From Sphaerisporangium aureirubrum (lineage in GTDB: Bacteria; Actinomycetota; Actinomycetes; Streptosporangiales; Streptosporangiaceae): a DNA stretch of 64,000 nucleotides. Numbering within the stretch: position 1 is the stretch's first letter; the number at the start of each line of letters is the position of its first letter. The notes under the pieces were generated by a model, which saw only the letters and a list, made by a program, of their open reading frames with translations, was not told the DNA's origin and did not search any database. The position numbers and the translations under genes were made by a program. Where the stretch lies: NCBI RefSeq assembly GCF_042658925.1, contig NZ_JBHSRF010000031.1:1-64000 (forward strand), given 5' to 3'. Shown here piece by piece: positions 36,103 to 44,987 of the stretch.

Positions 36103-36141
36103 ACGCTACGGGCCTTGAGCCCGAAGCTGTTGTCACGTGAA
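36103..36141 (-). promoter_or_regulatory. shared cluster promoter, copy a
   Basis: On the minus strand TTCACGTGAC, 23 nt, TAGCGT. The 19-mer TGTCACGTGAATCGAGGAC on the plus strand matches the copy at 8377 in 17 positions. It should start the MbtH/FAAL/NRPS/carrier/acyltransferase operon with a leader of about 50 nt. The box would sit around -41, the usual site for a class II activator. Confidence 0.62.
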
Positions 36142-36201
36142 TCGAGGACTCACGCGAGCCGGCCGTGCCGCAGTCCGGCGGCGCTATGGGAAGGTGCTCG
36201 C

Positions 36202-36606
36202 ATGACACGATTCGTCATCGACGCTCCGGTGGCCATCCGGCTCGCGACTGACGGTGTGGCGATCCCGGCGGGCCACGCGCTGCTCGCGCCGGCACTGCTG
36301 CGATCCCAGGCACTAGCGCTCCTGTACGGCTCCGTCCGCCGAGGCGACACCGACGAGCGGACCGCCAAAAAGACCCTCGACGGCATCCGTTCGTTGCGCA
36401 TCCGGCTACTGGGAGACCGCGTGCTCCAATCCGTCGCCTGGGAGGTCGCCCACACCCTGGGCTGGCCGGACACGTACCAGGCGGAGTACGTCGCACTGAC
36501 CAGGCTCCAGGCGGACGCCCTGGTGACACTCGACGCCGAGTTCGCCAAGGCGGCGAGCACCCTGATCACGACCGCCCCCCTGACCAAGGTGCTCCAGGCG
36601 CCATAG
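36202..36606 (+). CDS. PIN-domain protein (VapC-like)
   Basis: A 134-residue PIN-fold protein that opens with FVIDAPVAIRL (first acidic residue of the RNase site) and has VTLDAEFAKAA near the C terminus. PIN toxins of the VapC type cleave RNA. The start has GAAGG upstream. No antitoxin gene is seen in the 156 nt upstream or directly downstream, so it may be a solitary PIN protein. It marks the right border of the lipopeptide cluster. Confidence 0.75.
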   Translation: MTRFVIDAPVAIRLATDGVAIPAGHALLAPALLRSQALALLYGSVRRGDTDERTAKKTLDGIRSLRIRLLGDRVLQSVAWEVAHTLGWPDTYQAEYVALTRLQADALVTLDAEFAKAASTLITTAPLTKVLQAP

Positions 36607-36644
36607 TCTCCACGAGATCGCCGACCCATGCGGCGTCCGCGCGA

Positions 36645-38483
36645 TCAGGCGCGGAACGCGCCGGCGGCCTCGATGATTGCGGCGGCGTCGATCCGGGCGG
36701 CGTGCACGAGTTCGGCCGGGGTGCCTGAGGTGGGCATGTCGCGGACGGCCAGTTTGTGCACCGGGGTGCCTGCGGGGTGCTCGGCCAGGGCTTCCAGGAC
36801 GGCGTCGCCGAGGCCGCCTTCGGGCCAGTGGTCCTCCACGGTGATGAGGGCGCGGGTCTGGTGCGCCGCCTCGCTCAGTGTGGCGGCGTCGATCGGCTTG
36901 ACGGAGTAGCAGTCGATCACGCGTGCCTCGACGCCGTCGGCGGCCAGCGCGAGCGCCGCTTCCATCGCCTCCTGGACGGTGGCGCCACAGGCGACGAGGG
37001 TGATGTCGTCGTGGTCGCCGGAACGCAGCACCCGGCTGCCGCCGATGTGGACCTCTTCGTCCGGCGGCGTGCGCACCTCGGTCTTGCCGCGCAGCGTGCG
37101 CAGGTACGTGACGCCTGGCCGGTCGGCCATCTCGGCCACCAGGCGCGCGGTCTGGTTGGCGTCCGAGGGGTGCAGCACGGTGCTGCCGTGCACGGCGCGC
37201 ATGGCGGCCATGTCCTCCAGTGCCATCTGGGAGGGCCCGTCCTCACCGATGGAGACACCGGCGTGCGACCCGCACAGCCGCAGGTCGGCGCGGGACACCG
37301 CGGCCATGCGGACGAAGTCGTACGCGCGGGAGAAGAACGCGCCGAAGGTCGAGGCGAACGCGACCCAGCCGCGCGCCTGCAACCCGACGGCGGCGGCGAC
37401 GAGCTGCTGCTCGGCGATGAACATCTCGAAATAGCGCTCCGGGTGGGCCTGGGCGAACAGTTCGGCATGGGTGGAGTTGGACACCTCGCCGTCCAGGGCG
37501 ACCACGTCGCCGCGAATGGAGCCGAGCGCCGCCAGCGACCGTCCGTACGCGAGCCGGGTGGCGACCTGCTCGCCGAGCCGCCAAGTGGGCATCCGGCCGC
37601 CGGGCACGTCGAAGTGATGCGCCTTGCCATCGTGGGCCGGCGCGGCGACGTCGACGGTCAGGTGCCGTTCGCCGCCGAGTTCGGCGATGGCCGCCGCGGC
37701 GTCGGCGATGGGCTGGCCGTGCTTGCCGGGCTGGTCCTCCACGGCCTTGACACCCTGCCCCTTGATCGTGCGCGCGATCACCACGCTGGGTTTGCCGGTG
37801 GTCGCCTCCGCCTCGGTGTAGGCCGCGTCGATGGCGTCGACGTCGTGGCCGTCGACGATGATCGGGTGCCAGCCGAACGCGCGGGCCCGGGCGGCGTAGG
37901 CGTCCAGGTCCCAGCCGAGCATCGTCTCGCGGGTCTGGCCCAGCCGGTTGACGTCGATGATCGCCGTCAGGTTGTCCAGGCGGTCCCACGCGGCGTGCGA
38001 GAAGGCCTCCCAGATGGAGCCTTCGGCCATCTCCGAGTCCCCGCACAGTACCCACACCCGGTACGGCAGCCGGTCCAGCCGCTTGCCGGCCAGCGCGATG
38101 CCGACGCCGACGGGCAGCCCTTGGCCGAGCGACCCGGTGGCGACGTCGGTCGGCGGGATCAGCGGGGTCGGATGGCCTTCCAGCCGGCTGCCGAACGTGC
38201 GGAAGGTCAGCAGCTCCTCATCGGTGATGGAGCCGGCGGCCTTGAGGACGGCGTAGTAGAGCGGTGAGGCGTGCCCCTTGGAGAAGATCAGGTGATCGTT
38301 GCCTGGATTGCCGGGATCCTGGTAGTCCAGCGTCAGGTGACCGTCCAGCAGGACGGCCATGAGGTCGGCCGAGGACATCGACGACGTCGGGTGCCCGGAA
38401 CCGGCGGCAGTACTGGCCCGGACGGAGTCCACCCGCAGTTGCCGGCCCAGCTCGCGCCGGAAGTCGGTGCCACCCATGCTCAT
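36645..38483 (-). CDS. tkt: transketolase
   Basis: A 612-residue single-chain transketolase for the non-oxidative pentose phosphate pathway. The TPP-binding part has CGDSEMAEGSIWEA and GHGQ-type context (SKGHASPLYY near 70). The pyrimidine domain has SFGAFF-type SRAYD and GEDGPSQMALED. The ATG overlaps the transaldolase stop (ATGA), so the two are coupled. An in-frame extension upstream reads through the transaldolase gene in another frame and is not real. It is slightly shorter than E. coli TktA, like other actinobacterial second copies. Confidence 0.95.
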   Translation of the reverse strand: MSMGGTDFRRELGRQLRVDSVRASTAAGSGHPTSSMSSADLMAVLLDGHLTLDYQDPGNPGNDHLIFSKGHASPLYYAVLKAAGSITDEELLTFRTFGSRLEGHPTPLIPPTDVATGSLGQGLPVGVGIALAGKRLDRLPYRVWVLCGDSEMAEGSIWEAFSHAAWDRLDNLTAIIDVNRLGQTRETMLGWDLDAYAARARAFGWHPIIVDGHDVDAIDAAYTEAEATTGKPSVVIARTIKGQGVKAVEDQPGKHGQPIADAAAAIAELGGERHLTVDVAAPAHDGKAHHFDVPGGRMPTWRLGEQVATRLAYGRSLAALGSIRGDVVALDGEVSNSTHAELFAQAHPERYFEMFIAEQQLVAAAVGLQARGWVAFASTFGAFFSRAYDFVRMAAVSRADLRLCGSHAGVSIGEDGPSQMALEDMAAMRAVHGSTVLHPSDANQTARLVAEMADRPGVTYLRTLRGKTEVRTPPDEEVHIGGSRVLRSGDHDDITLVACGATVQEAMEAALALAADGVEARVIDCYSVKPIDAATLSEAAHQTRALITVEDHWPEGGLGDAVLEALAEHPAGTPVHKLAVRDMPTSGTPAELVHAARIDAAAIIEAAGAFRA

Positions 38484-39583
38484 CCCTGACCCATCTCGCG
38501 GCGCTTGGCCGCCACGCCGTCGAAGAGCTGCCGGAAGGACGCGGCGAACTTGGCGACGCCCTCGCGCTCCAAGGTGTCGGTGACGTCGTCGTAGTCGACA
38601 CCCGCGGCGGCGAACCGGTCGAAGACGTCGCGCGCCTCGTCCACGTCGCGCTCCAGGGTGTCGGCGACCCGGCCGTGGTCCTGGAAGGCTTCCAGCGTGT
38701 CGCGCGGCATCGTGTTGACGGTGTACGCGCCGACCAGCTCCTCGACATAGCGGACGTCGCGGTACTCGGGGTTCTTCACCGAGGTGGACGCCCACAGGCA
38801 GCGCTGCGGCGAGGCCCCCGCGGCCTCCAGCTCCGCCCAGTCGTCGCCCCTGAACAGCTCCAGGTAGGTCTGGTAGGCGAGCTTGGCGTTCGCGACGGCC
38901 AGCGTCCCCTTGAGGTCGTCGTGGCCGCCGATCTCGGTCAGGCGGCGGTCGGCCTCGGTGTCGACACGGGAGACGAAGTAGGAGGCGACCGAGGCGACGG
39001 CGTGCAGGTCTCCGCCTGTGGCGTGCAGACGGCGCAGGCCGCGCAGGTACGCCTCGGCGGCCTCGCGGTGGCGGCGCAGGGAGAACAGCAAGGTCACGTT
39101 CACCGGGATGCCCCGGGCGACGGTCTCCTCGATGGCGGGCAGGCCCGCCGTCGTGCCGGGGATCTTCACGAATAGATTGGGCCGGCCGATCATCTCGTAC
39201 AGCCGGGTGGCTTCGTCGATCGTGCCCTGGGTGTCGTCGGCGAGCTGAGGGTCGACCTCCAGGGAGACCCACCCGTCGCGGGAGGCGTCACCCTGGTCGA
39301 AGACCGGCCGCAGCAGGTCGCACGCGTCCTGGATGTCCCTGCGGGCCAAGGCCAGGAACACCTCTTTGGGATCGTTGTGCACGGCGAACACCTCGCGGAG
39401 CTGCTCGTCGTAGGCGTCGCCCTCGGCGATGGCCGCCTGGAAGATCGTGGGGTTGGAGGTGACACCCGCCACGCCTTCGTCGATCAGGGCGGCGAGGTCA
39501 CCGTTGCGGACGAAGTTCCTGGACAGGTAGTCGATCCAGGCGCTCTGGCCGTGCTTGGCCAGGTCCTGAAGGGGTGTGGTCAT
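38480..39583 (-). CDS. tal: transaldolase
   Basis: A 367-residue transaldolase. The Schiff-base Lys is in LFVKIPGT, preceded by the VTSNPTIF opening motif and followed by QRCLWASTSVKNP. The ATG at 39583 has GGGAG upstream; the ATG 48 nt earlier has none. Forms an operon with transketolase. A secondary pentose-phosphate pair next to stress proteins is common in actinomycetes and may be stress-induced rather than part of the lipopeptide cluster. Confidence 0.95.
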   Translation of the reverse strand: MTTPLQDLAKHGQSAWIDYLSRNFVRNGDLAALIDEGVAGVTSNPTIFQAAIAEGDAYDEQLREVFAVHNDPKEVFLALARRDIQDACDLLRPVFDQGDASRDGWVSLEVDPQLADDTQGTIDEATRLYEMIGRPNLFVKIPGTTAGLPAIEETVARGIPVNVTLLFSLRRHREAAEAYLRGLRRLHATGGDLHAVASVASYFVSRVDTEADRRLTEIGGHDDLKGTLAVANAKLAYQTYLELFRGDDWAELEAAGASPQRCLWASTSVKNPEYRDVRYVEELVGAYTVNTMPRDTLEAFQDHGRVADTLERDVDEARDVFDRFAAAGVDYDDVTDTLEREGVAKFAASFRQLFDGVAAKRREMGQG

Positions 39584-39697
39584 GTCCGGCTCCCGATGGC
39601 GGAATGATGGTGCTCTCCGCGTGGAGAGCACCGATGAAAGCGAGAACGCGACCGTCCCTCCCGGTACGGCCGCGTGCCACTGTGGTGCCGGCCTCCC

Positions 39698-40162
39698 TTA
39701 GTGGGTGTGCGGCATTTCGACGTCGCCGCGCCGGGTGCCGGTCTCGCTGTGGCGGCCCTCGATGTATTCGCCGAAGCGGCGCAGGTCACCCTTGGCGCGT
39801 CGCGACAGCATCCCCATCGAGTCGGCGACGTTCTCCACGACGCCCTCGGGCTCGGTGCGCATCTCCAGGGTCACCCGGCTGTGGGTGTCGTCCAGCCGCT
39901 GGAAGGTGACGACGCCGGCGTGCTGAGGACCGTCGACGGCCTCCCACGCCACCCGCGAGTCGGGGAACTGCTCGGTGATCCGGGCGTCGAACTCGCGCTC
40001 GACCCCACCGATCTTGATCTTCCAGTGGGTCATCGTGTCGCTCTGCTGGGTGATGGACTCCACGCCTTCCATGAAGTCCGGGAAGGACTCGAACTGGGTC
40101 CATTGGTTGTACGCGGTCCGTACGGGGACCGCGACGTCGACCGATTCGGTGATGGTACTCAT
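39698..40162 (-). CDS. SRPBCC-family (polyketide cyclase-like) protein
   Basis: A 154-residue START/Bet v 1-fold protein (IxVxVPVRTAYNQWTQFESFP opening pattern). The family binds hydrophobic ligands. This small single-domain type is widespread in actinomycetes next to stress genes. GGGAGA ribosome site. Ligand unknown. Confidence 0.85.
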   Translation of the reverse strand: MSTITESVDVAVPVRTAYNQWTQFESFPDFMEGVESITQQSDTMTHWKIKIGGVEREFDARITEQFPDSRVAWEAVDGPQHAGVVTFQRLDDTHSRVTLEMRTEPEGVVENVADSMGMLSRRAKGDLRRFGEYIEGRHSETGTRRGDVEMPHTH

Positions 40163-40534
40163 GGACGCTCTCCCTGATGCCCGATCATGCGACGGTCCGC
40201 GTATGAAGCCTCGCCCAGCCGGACGGCCCCTCCTGCGTGGTGCAGTTCGATCGACTTGGGGCTCGGTCCTAGTGGCTGGGGAATCGGCGTCGCTGGTGCA
40301 TCTCTAAAGGATCTCCTGCCCTATCTCGTTAGGACTACACATTCTGTGGCCAAGGCGCCACTCAACGAGAAAGTTTTTCCTCGGCGTGCGCCGGTGGCGC
40401 CTCCCAGCACAATGCGGTAAACGGCCCAAGATCGTCCGATCATAACGACGTCGTATTGTCATGACATTCGGTTATGTGCTGATTTGACGGGCAGGCGTAA
40501 TGGTCAGCCAGCCACGACGGCAGAGGAGCCAACA
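40163..40534. promoter_or_regulatory. divergent intergenic region with two palindromes
   Basis: No gene is seen in these 372 nt. Two perfect palindromes lie close together: ACGACGTCGT (40445-40454) and TGTCATGACA (40457-40466), about 70 nt before the membrane-protein operon. They may be operator sites for that operon or for the SRPBCC gene on the other side. Confidence 0.4.
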
Positions 40535-41245
40535 GTGACCGAATACCCGACACCCGGCACGACCAGCCATGAGTCAGGCACCGTAGAACGTGCCAGAAGC
40601 GTGGCCGTGGACACCGCGCACGAGGCGAAGGACCAGGCCCGCAACGTCGGCGGCGAGATGCGTGCGCAGGCCGGACAGGCCGTCGGCCACCTGCGTGGAC
40701 GCGTCCGCGATGAGGCCGACGCGCAGAGCAGGCGGGCGGCGCAGGGCGTTCGCACCTGGGCCGACGACCTCACCACGATGACCGACAACGGCAAGCCGGA
40801 GAGCCCCGTGCACGGCGTGCTCCAGCACGTCGCCGGCACCGGCCACAAGGCCGCCGACTACCTGGAGGAGCGCGGCATCGGCGGCGCCGCCTCCGACATA
40901 CAGGCCTTCGCCCGCAGACGCCCCGCCGTGTTCCTCATCGGCGCGCTGGCCGCGGGTTTCGTGGCCTCCCGCATCGCCAAGGCCGGAGCCAAGTTGGAAC
41001 AGGACGACACACCGGCCCGTACGACCAGCCCCCCGCTGTCCCGGCAGACCGCCGGCGACCCGTCGTACGACGCGATGACCTCGGTGACGCCCGCGACCCC
41101 TGTCACCCCGGTGACCCCGGTGACCCCCGTGACGGCCTACCCGGCGACGACCAGCACGACGAGCCCGTACCCGGCCGACCCGTCCTCGGGTGAGCCGTAC
41201 CAGTCGGTCAGCCCCGCCGGCTACCGAGGCGGAGAGCCTCGATGA
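40535..41245 (+). CDS. predicted membrane protein with helical N-terminus and VTP repeats
   Basis: A 236-residue protein. The N-terminal 110 residues are Ala/Arg/Glu-rich and probably helical. One membrane segment follows near residues 140-160 (AVFLIGALAAGFVASRIA), then a low-complexity Thr/Pro/Ser tail with VTP repeats. GTG start with AGGAG 6 nt upstream. Its last bases overlap the next ATG. This three-gene order (this protein, holin-like, DUF3618) is common in actinomycetes. Function unknown; cell-envelope stress is a guess. Confidence 0.82.
   Translation: MTEYPTPGTTSHESGTVERARSVAVDTAHEAKDQARNVGGEMRAQAGQAVGHLRGRVRDEADAQSRRAAQGVRTWADDLTTMTDNGKPESPVHGVLQHVAGTGHKAADYLEERGIGGAASDIQAFARRRPAVFLIGALAAGFVASRIAKAGAKLEQDDTPARTTSPPLSRQTAGDPSYDAMTSVTPATPVTPVTPVTPVTAYPATTSTTSPYPADPSSGEPYQSVSPAGYRGGEPR
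41084..41136 (+). repeat. 9-nt tandem repeat coding (Val-Thr-Pro)n
   Basis: About five imperfect copies of a GTGACCCCG-like unit encode the VTP repeat in the tail of the membrane protein. Such repeats change length easily by slippage. Confidence 0.7.
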
Positions 41246-41637
41246 CGCTCCCCGGCCACGAGGAACGATCACTCGGCGAGCTGATCGGGGAGATCGGCGG
41301 TGACCTGTCCACGCTGTTCCGCCAGGAGGTCGAACTGGCCAAGACGGAGATCCGCGAAGAGGCCGGCAAGGCGGGAAAGGCCGCCGGCCTGTACGGCGGA
41401 GCCGGCGTCGCCGGCTGGATGGCCGCCCTGTTCCTGAGCCTGGCCCTGGTCTGGGGACTGGACAGCGTCCTGGACGCCGGCTGGGCCGCGCTCATCGTCG
41501 CCGTCCTGTGGAGCGGCGCCGCCGCCGCCATGTTCGTCACCGGCAGGAACAAGATGCGCGAAGTCAACCCGGTGCCCGAGCAGACCGTACAAACCCTCAA
41601 GGAGGACGCCCAATGGGCACGCGATCTGAAGAACTGA
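41242..41637 (+). CDS. phage-holin-superfamily (DUF1469-like) membrane protein
   Basis: A 131-residue protein with an amphipathic N-terminal helix (LFRQEVELAKTEI) and two membrane segments (about 55-75 and 82-100). This is the pattern of the actinobacterial Phage_holin_3_6/DUF1469 family. These are chromosomal proteins, not lysis genes. ATGA overlap with the gene before it. Confidence 0.85.
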   Translation: MTLPGHEERSLGELIGEIGGDLSTLFRQEVELAKTEIREEAGKAGKAAGLYGGAGVAGWMAALFLSLALVWGLDSVLDAGWAALIVAVLWSGAAAAMFVTGRNKMREVNPVPEQTVQTLKEDAQWARDLKN

Positions 41638-42236
41638 AAGCAGAGATCAGGCAGACCCGCGCCGAACTGACGCAGGACGTCGACCGGCTCACCGACAAGA
41701 CCAGCCCCCGGCAGATCATGAAGCGCCGCGCCGACGGCATCCGCAACAGAACCCGCGATCTCACGGAGCGTGTGATGGGAACGACCGGGCACGCCACCGA
41801 CCGGCTTCGCGACGGTGCGGGCGGCACCGCCGGCAGCGTCAAGCAGAACCTCGCGGCCGCCGGCGACACCGTCAAGGACAACGCCGCTCAGGCAGCCGAC
41901 GCGGTCAAGGCCGCGCCCGACGCCACGTTGCGGAAGACGCGGGGCAATCCGATGGCCGCCGGGCTGATCGCCTTCGGCGCGGGCGCCCTGGTCGCCGCCC
42001 TCATCCCGGAGACCATCGCGGAGCGGCGTGCCGCCCGCCAGGTCAAAGAGCAGGCCGGCGAGTACATCGAGCCGGTGATCGACTCGCTGAAGGAGTCGGC
42101 CCAGTCGCTCGGCCAGGAGGCCAAGTCGACCGCTCAGGGTGCCGTGCAGCAGGTCAAGGAGTCGGCGTCCGATGCGGCGCAGGCCACCAAGGAGCACGCT
42201 CAGGAGCATGCCTCCCAGGTACGGGACCAGCACTAA
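41613..42236 (+). CDS. DUF3618 family protein
   Basis: A 207-residue protein. It opens with the DUF3618 pattern EELKAEIRQTRAELTQDVDRL, has one membrane segment near 110-130 (MAAGLIAFGAGALVAALI) and a long Gln/Lys/Ala-rich tail like LEA proteins. The ATG follows AAGGAGG and lies inside the end of the holin-like gene. A coupled three-gene operon, probably of the envelope-stress type. Confidence 0.86.
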   Translation: MGTRSEELKAEIRQTRAELTQDVDRLTDKTSPRQIMKRRADGIRNRTRDLTERVMGTTGHATDRLRDGAGGTAGSVKQNLAAAGDTVKDNAAQAADAVKAAPDATLRKTRGNPMAAGLIAFGAGALVAALIPETIAERRAARQVKEQAGEYIEPVIDSLKESAQSLGQEAKSTAQGAVQQVKESASDAAQATKEHAQEHASQVRDQH

Positions 42237-42281
42237 CAGCGCAGGCCCGGCGGAGACCGTGACCCCGTTCCGCCCGGTCCG

Positions 42282-42306
42282 GCCCTGCCCCCAGGAGCGG
42301 CAGGGC
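42282..42306 (+). terminator. intrinsic-type hairpin after DUF3618 gene
   Basis: GCCCTGCC and GGCAGGGC form an 8-bp perfect stem with a 9-nt loop, 45 nt after the DUF3618 stop. No T-run, as usual in high-GC actinomycetes. The rest of the 317-nt gap up to 42553 shows no gene. Confidence 0.55.
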
Positions 42307-42553
42307 AGAGCGTGAATCAGACGATCTCAGCGAACCGCGGTTCATTCATGTGGGAGCCTGCGTGTACTGGCCGGCGCAGCGGGCAGCGGCATCGTGCGCT
42401 TCGCCCGCGTCTCCGATCCGGTACGCCGATTTCTCCACCACACCGGCTGGAGCGACTCGTTCTACCAATGCAGGCCCCGGGAGCCGTCATCACTACTCAG
42501 TCCGAATCTCTTGAAAGCATCGCGATCAATGGCGGGGCAGACGGCGGAGGCCG

Positions 42554-43258
42554 ATGGACCAGCGAACGGTGTTCGTGTGGGGCTTGATCAATGCCAAGGT
42601 CCGAGAGGACGACAAGTCGGTTTCGATCGACACGATCTGTGGAGCCTGCGCGGACGCCTTGGTCGCGCAAGGGGTCGGCGTCGCTCTCACCAGCAAGCTG
42701 ATCTCCTACGAGCCGGTTTGCGCAGCGGGTGCCACCGCCCAGCGATTGGCGGATCTCCAGGCCACGCTTGGCGAAGGACCTAGCATGGACGCGCTGAACG
42801 AAAGGCGGCCCGTGCTGGTCTCCGACCTGGATGAGGCAGGCGCCGTCTCGCGATGGCCGATCTTCGCTCCTGCCGCCGTCACCGCGGGGGTCCGGTCCAT
42901 GCACGTCTTTCCCATGCTTCTAGGTGCGATCACGGTCGGCGTCATGGAGATCAGCCGAGCTGCGCCTGGAGGGCTGACCCAGCAGGAGACCGGAGACGCA
43001 CTGGTGTTCGCCGACGCCGCGCTGCTCGTCCAGACCCATCAGGTCGCCGGCCTGGGCGCGGAACCTGCGGACGTCGAGCTGGGGCAGGTAGACCGCTGGG
43101 CGGAGGTGCATCAGGCGACAGGCATGGTCGCCGTCCAGATGGACACGGATCTGACCACCGCGTTCGTCCGGCTCCGCGCGCATGCTTACGTGGCCGGCCG
43201 CAGCCTTCGGGACGTGTCTCACGACGTGCTGGCGAACATTCTGCGCTTCGAACCGTAG
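42554..43258 (+). CDS. GAF-ANTAR regulatory protein
   Basis: A 234-residue protein. The GAF domain is at about 20-150 (LGEGPSMDALNERRPVLVSDL is typical). The ANTAR RNA-binding domain is at about 170-230 (VDRWAEVHQATGMVAVQMDT). ANTAR proteins bind paired RNA hairpins and prevent early termination. GGAGG lies only 4 nt before the ATG. It is followed by a second GAF-ANTAR gene. Confidence 0.88.
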   Translation: MDQRTVFVWGLINAKVREDDKSVSIDTICGACADALVAQGVGVALTSKLISYEPVCAAGATAQRLADLQATLGEGPSMDALNERRPVLVSDLDEAGAVSRWPIFAPAAVTAGVRSMHVFPMLLGAITVGVMEISRAAPGGLTQQETGDALVFADAALLVQTHQVAGLGAEPADVELGQVDRWAEVHQATGMVAVQMDTDLTTAFVRLRAHAYVAGRSLRDVSHDVLANILRFEP

Positions 43259-43297
43259 TCATCGTGATCGCACAACAGAGAGAGTGAGGCTGAGCAG

Positions 43298-44056
43298 GTG
43301 ACGGAAGTGCTCTACCGAAGAACCGCTCAGGTCTTCGTCGAACTCGCCGACACCCTGGTGGCCGGTTTCGACGTCATCGATTTTCTGCAGGCGCTGGCGG
43401 AACATGCCGTGGAGATCTTCGAGGTCGACGCGGCGGGGATCCTGCTGGCCGATCAGCGCGGCGCGCTCATGCGGGTCGCCGCCTCCAGTCAGGAAGTGCG
43501 GCTGCTGGAGCTGTTTCAGTTACAGGAGGAGGAGGGGCCTTGCCTCGACTGCTTCCGAGGCGGGGCCCCCGTGATGTGCGCGGACCTGTCGGCCGACCCC
43601 TCGATGTGGCCGCGGTTCTCGGCCACCGCCCACGAGATCGGCTTCAGCGCGGTGCACGCGTTCCCGCTGCGACTGCGCGGTCAGGTGCTGGGCACGATGG
43701 GTCTGTTCAACACGCTCGCGGGAGAGCTGCCGCAGGACACCACCTCTGTGGCACAGGCGCTCGCGGACGTGGCCACGATCGGCATCTTGAACGAGCGCAC
43801 GCTGCGCGAGCAGCAGGCGGTCACCGAGCAGCTTCAATACGCGCTCAACAGCCGGGTTGTGATCGAACAGGCCAAGGGCATGCTTGCCGAACGGAGCAAG
43901 ATCAACGTCGGCGACGCCTTCACCGTGCTCCGCAAGTACGCCCGCGACCACAACAGGACCTTGTCCTCCGTCGCACACGAGCTGATCAACAACAGGACGG
44001 GTATGGCAGACCTCATCGCCGCGGCCGTCAAGCTGAAGGCGACCGACCCAAGCTGA
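43298..44056 (+). CDS. GAF-ANTAR regulatory protein
   Basis: A 252-residue protein with GAF (about 10-165) and ANTAR (about 175-240; ALNSRVVIEQAKGMLAERSK is a textbook ANTAR start). A Cys in EEGPCLDCFR is seen in many actinobacterial GAF domains. GTG start. It is 39 nt after the first GAF-ANTAR gene, probably the same transcript. The target RNA is not evident here. Confidence 0.92.
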   Translation: MTEVLYRRTAQVFVELADTLVAGFDVIDFLQALAEHAVEIFEVDAAGILLADQRGALMRVAASSQEVRLLELFQLQEEEGPCLDCFRGGAPVMCADLSADPSMWPRFSATAHEIGFSAVHAFPLRLRGQVLGTMGLFNTLAGELPQDTTSVAQALADVATIGILNERTLREQQAVTEQLQYALNSRVVIEQAKGMLAERSKINVGDAFTVLRKYARDHNRTLSSVAHELINNRTGMADLIAAAVKLKATDPS

Positions 44057-44295
44057 CGACGTCGCCCGTACACGCTTTGACTGCCGGCCCGCGCGGTAGC
44101 CACCGGTCAAGATCAAGGGGCGGGTGACCGCGATCGACGACTCTCGGTGGGTGGTGGTGGTTATGTGCGGAGAAGGGGCGTAGCCTTCGTGTGCGAAGTC
44201 CGTCGTCTTGATCCCTAGACGCGTAGTTCTACCTCGGGACCCTTCGTGCCGTCCAGACCCAGCGGCTTGATGATCAAGCGCGCGAAGGACACATC

Positions 44296-44679
44296 ATGGA
44301 CGTCACGACATTTCTCCTCAACTACGATGACGGGGCCCTGCGGATCACCTCCTTGACAGGAGTCCCGGGCGTACGGGTCGAAGGGCAACTCGACTACCGT
44401 GGTGTGATCACGGTAATGGGGGCGCTGACCGCGACACGGAAAGACGACAAGCCCCCTAGCCTCGATCTGAGTGGTTTGTGGTTCATCGACGTTCAGAGCC
44501 TTCGGACACTGGAGATCGCCTCACAGCGCGGGCTCGTGAACATCACCGCCGTTTCTCCGTGGTTGGGCCGACTGCTGGAGCGCACCCACTGGGACGGCAT
44601 GCTCGGCCGGTACGCCGTTGAAGGTCAGCGAAGAGCCGTACGGTCCCGGACGCAATGCGAACGCCTGTCCCCGCTGTGA
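44296..44679 (+). CDS. STAS-like (anti-sigma factor antagonist-type) protein
   Basis: A 127-residue protein resembling STAS/MEDS-associated domains: VRVEGQLDYRGV and LDLSGLWFIDVQSLRTLE match the STAS strand-helix pattern (the usual DLSGLxFIDSSGL with a changed phosphoserine site). GGA ribosome site. Such proteins act in partner-switch control. No anti-sigma factor is adjacent. The 239-nt gap before it shows no gene. Confidence 0.7.
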   Translation: MDVTTFLLNYDDGALRITSLTGVPGVRVEGQLDYRGVITVMGALTATRKDDKPPSLDLSGLWFIDVQSLRTLEIASQRGLVNITAVSPWLGRLLERTHWDGMLGRYAVEGQRRAVRSRTQCERLSPL

Positions 44680-44987
44680 ATCGCCGGGCCGAGCGTTCGG
44701 TATCGCCGGCATCGCGACGTCGCGCACATGGGCCGGCGCCCGCGCGTACCTGTACCACTCTTTCATGGAGACCGAATCCGATCGAGTCCGAAGGCCCCCA
44801 CCCGGTACCGAACCTGCGCCTGGTCCGCTGACACGCCCCTGATCGGCTTCAGACTCGCCGCTTGTATCGCCGACAGATCCCTTCGCCGGGGGGCCGAACT
44901 GTCGCTGCTGGCGGGATTGGAAACTCCCCAAAGGTACCGACCTGTCACGATGGGACATCGAATAGCTGGCGGCCGTCGCGCTCACAC
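44680..44987. other. non-coding stretch before IS remnant
   Basis: I see no supported gene in this stretch. Open frames here lack ribosome sites and recognisable motifs. It may include decayed insertion-sequence DNA belonging to the transposase remnant next to it. Confidence 0.5.

Noticed and set aside
36070..36201. antitoxin gene for the PIN protein
   Set aside because: No open frame with a ribosome site or a DNA-binding motif; the region is the divergent promoter of the MbtH-like operon.
41242..41637. prophage lysis gene
   Set aside because: The holin-like family is chromosomal in actinomycetes, and no phage genes are nearby.
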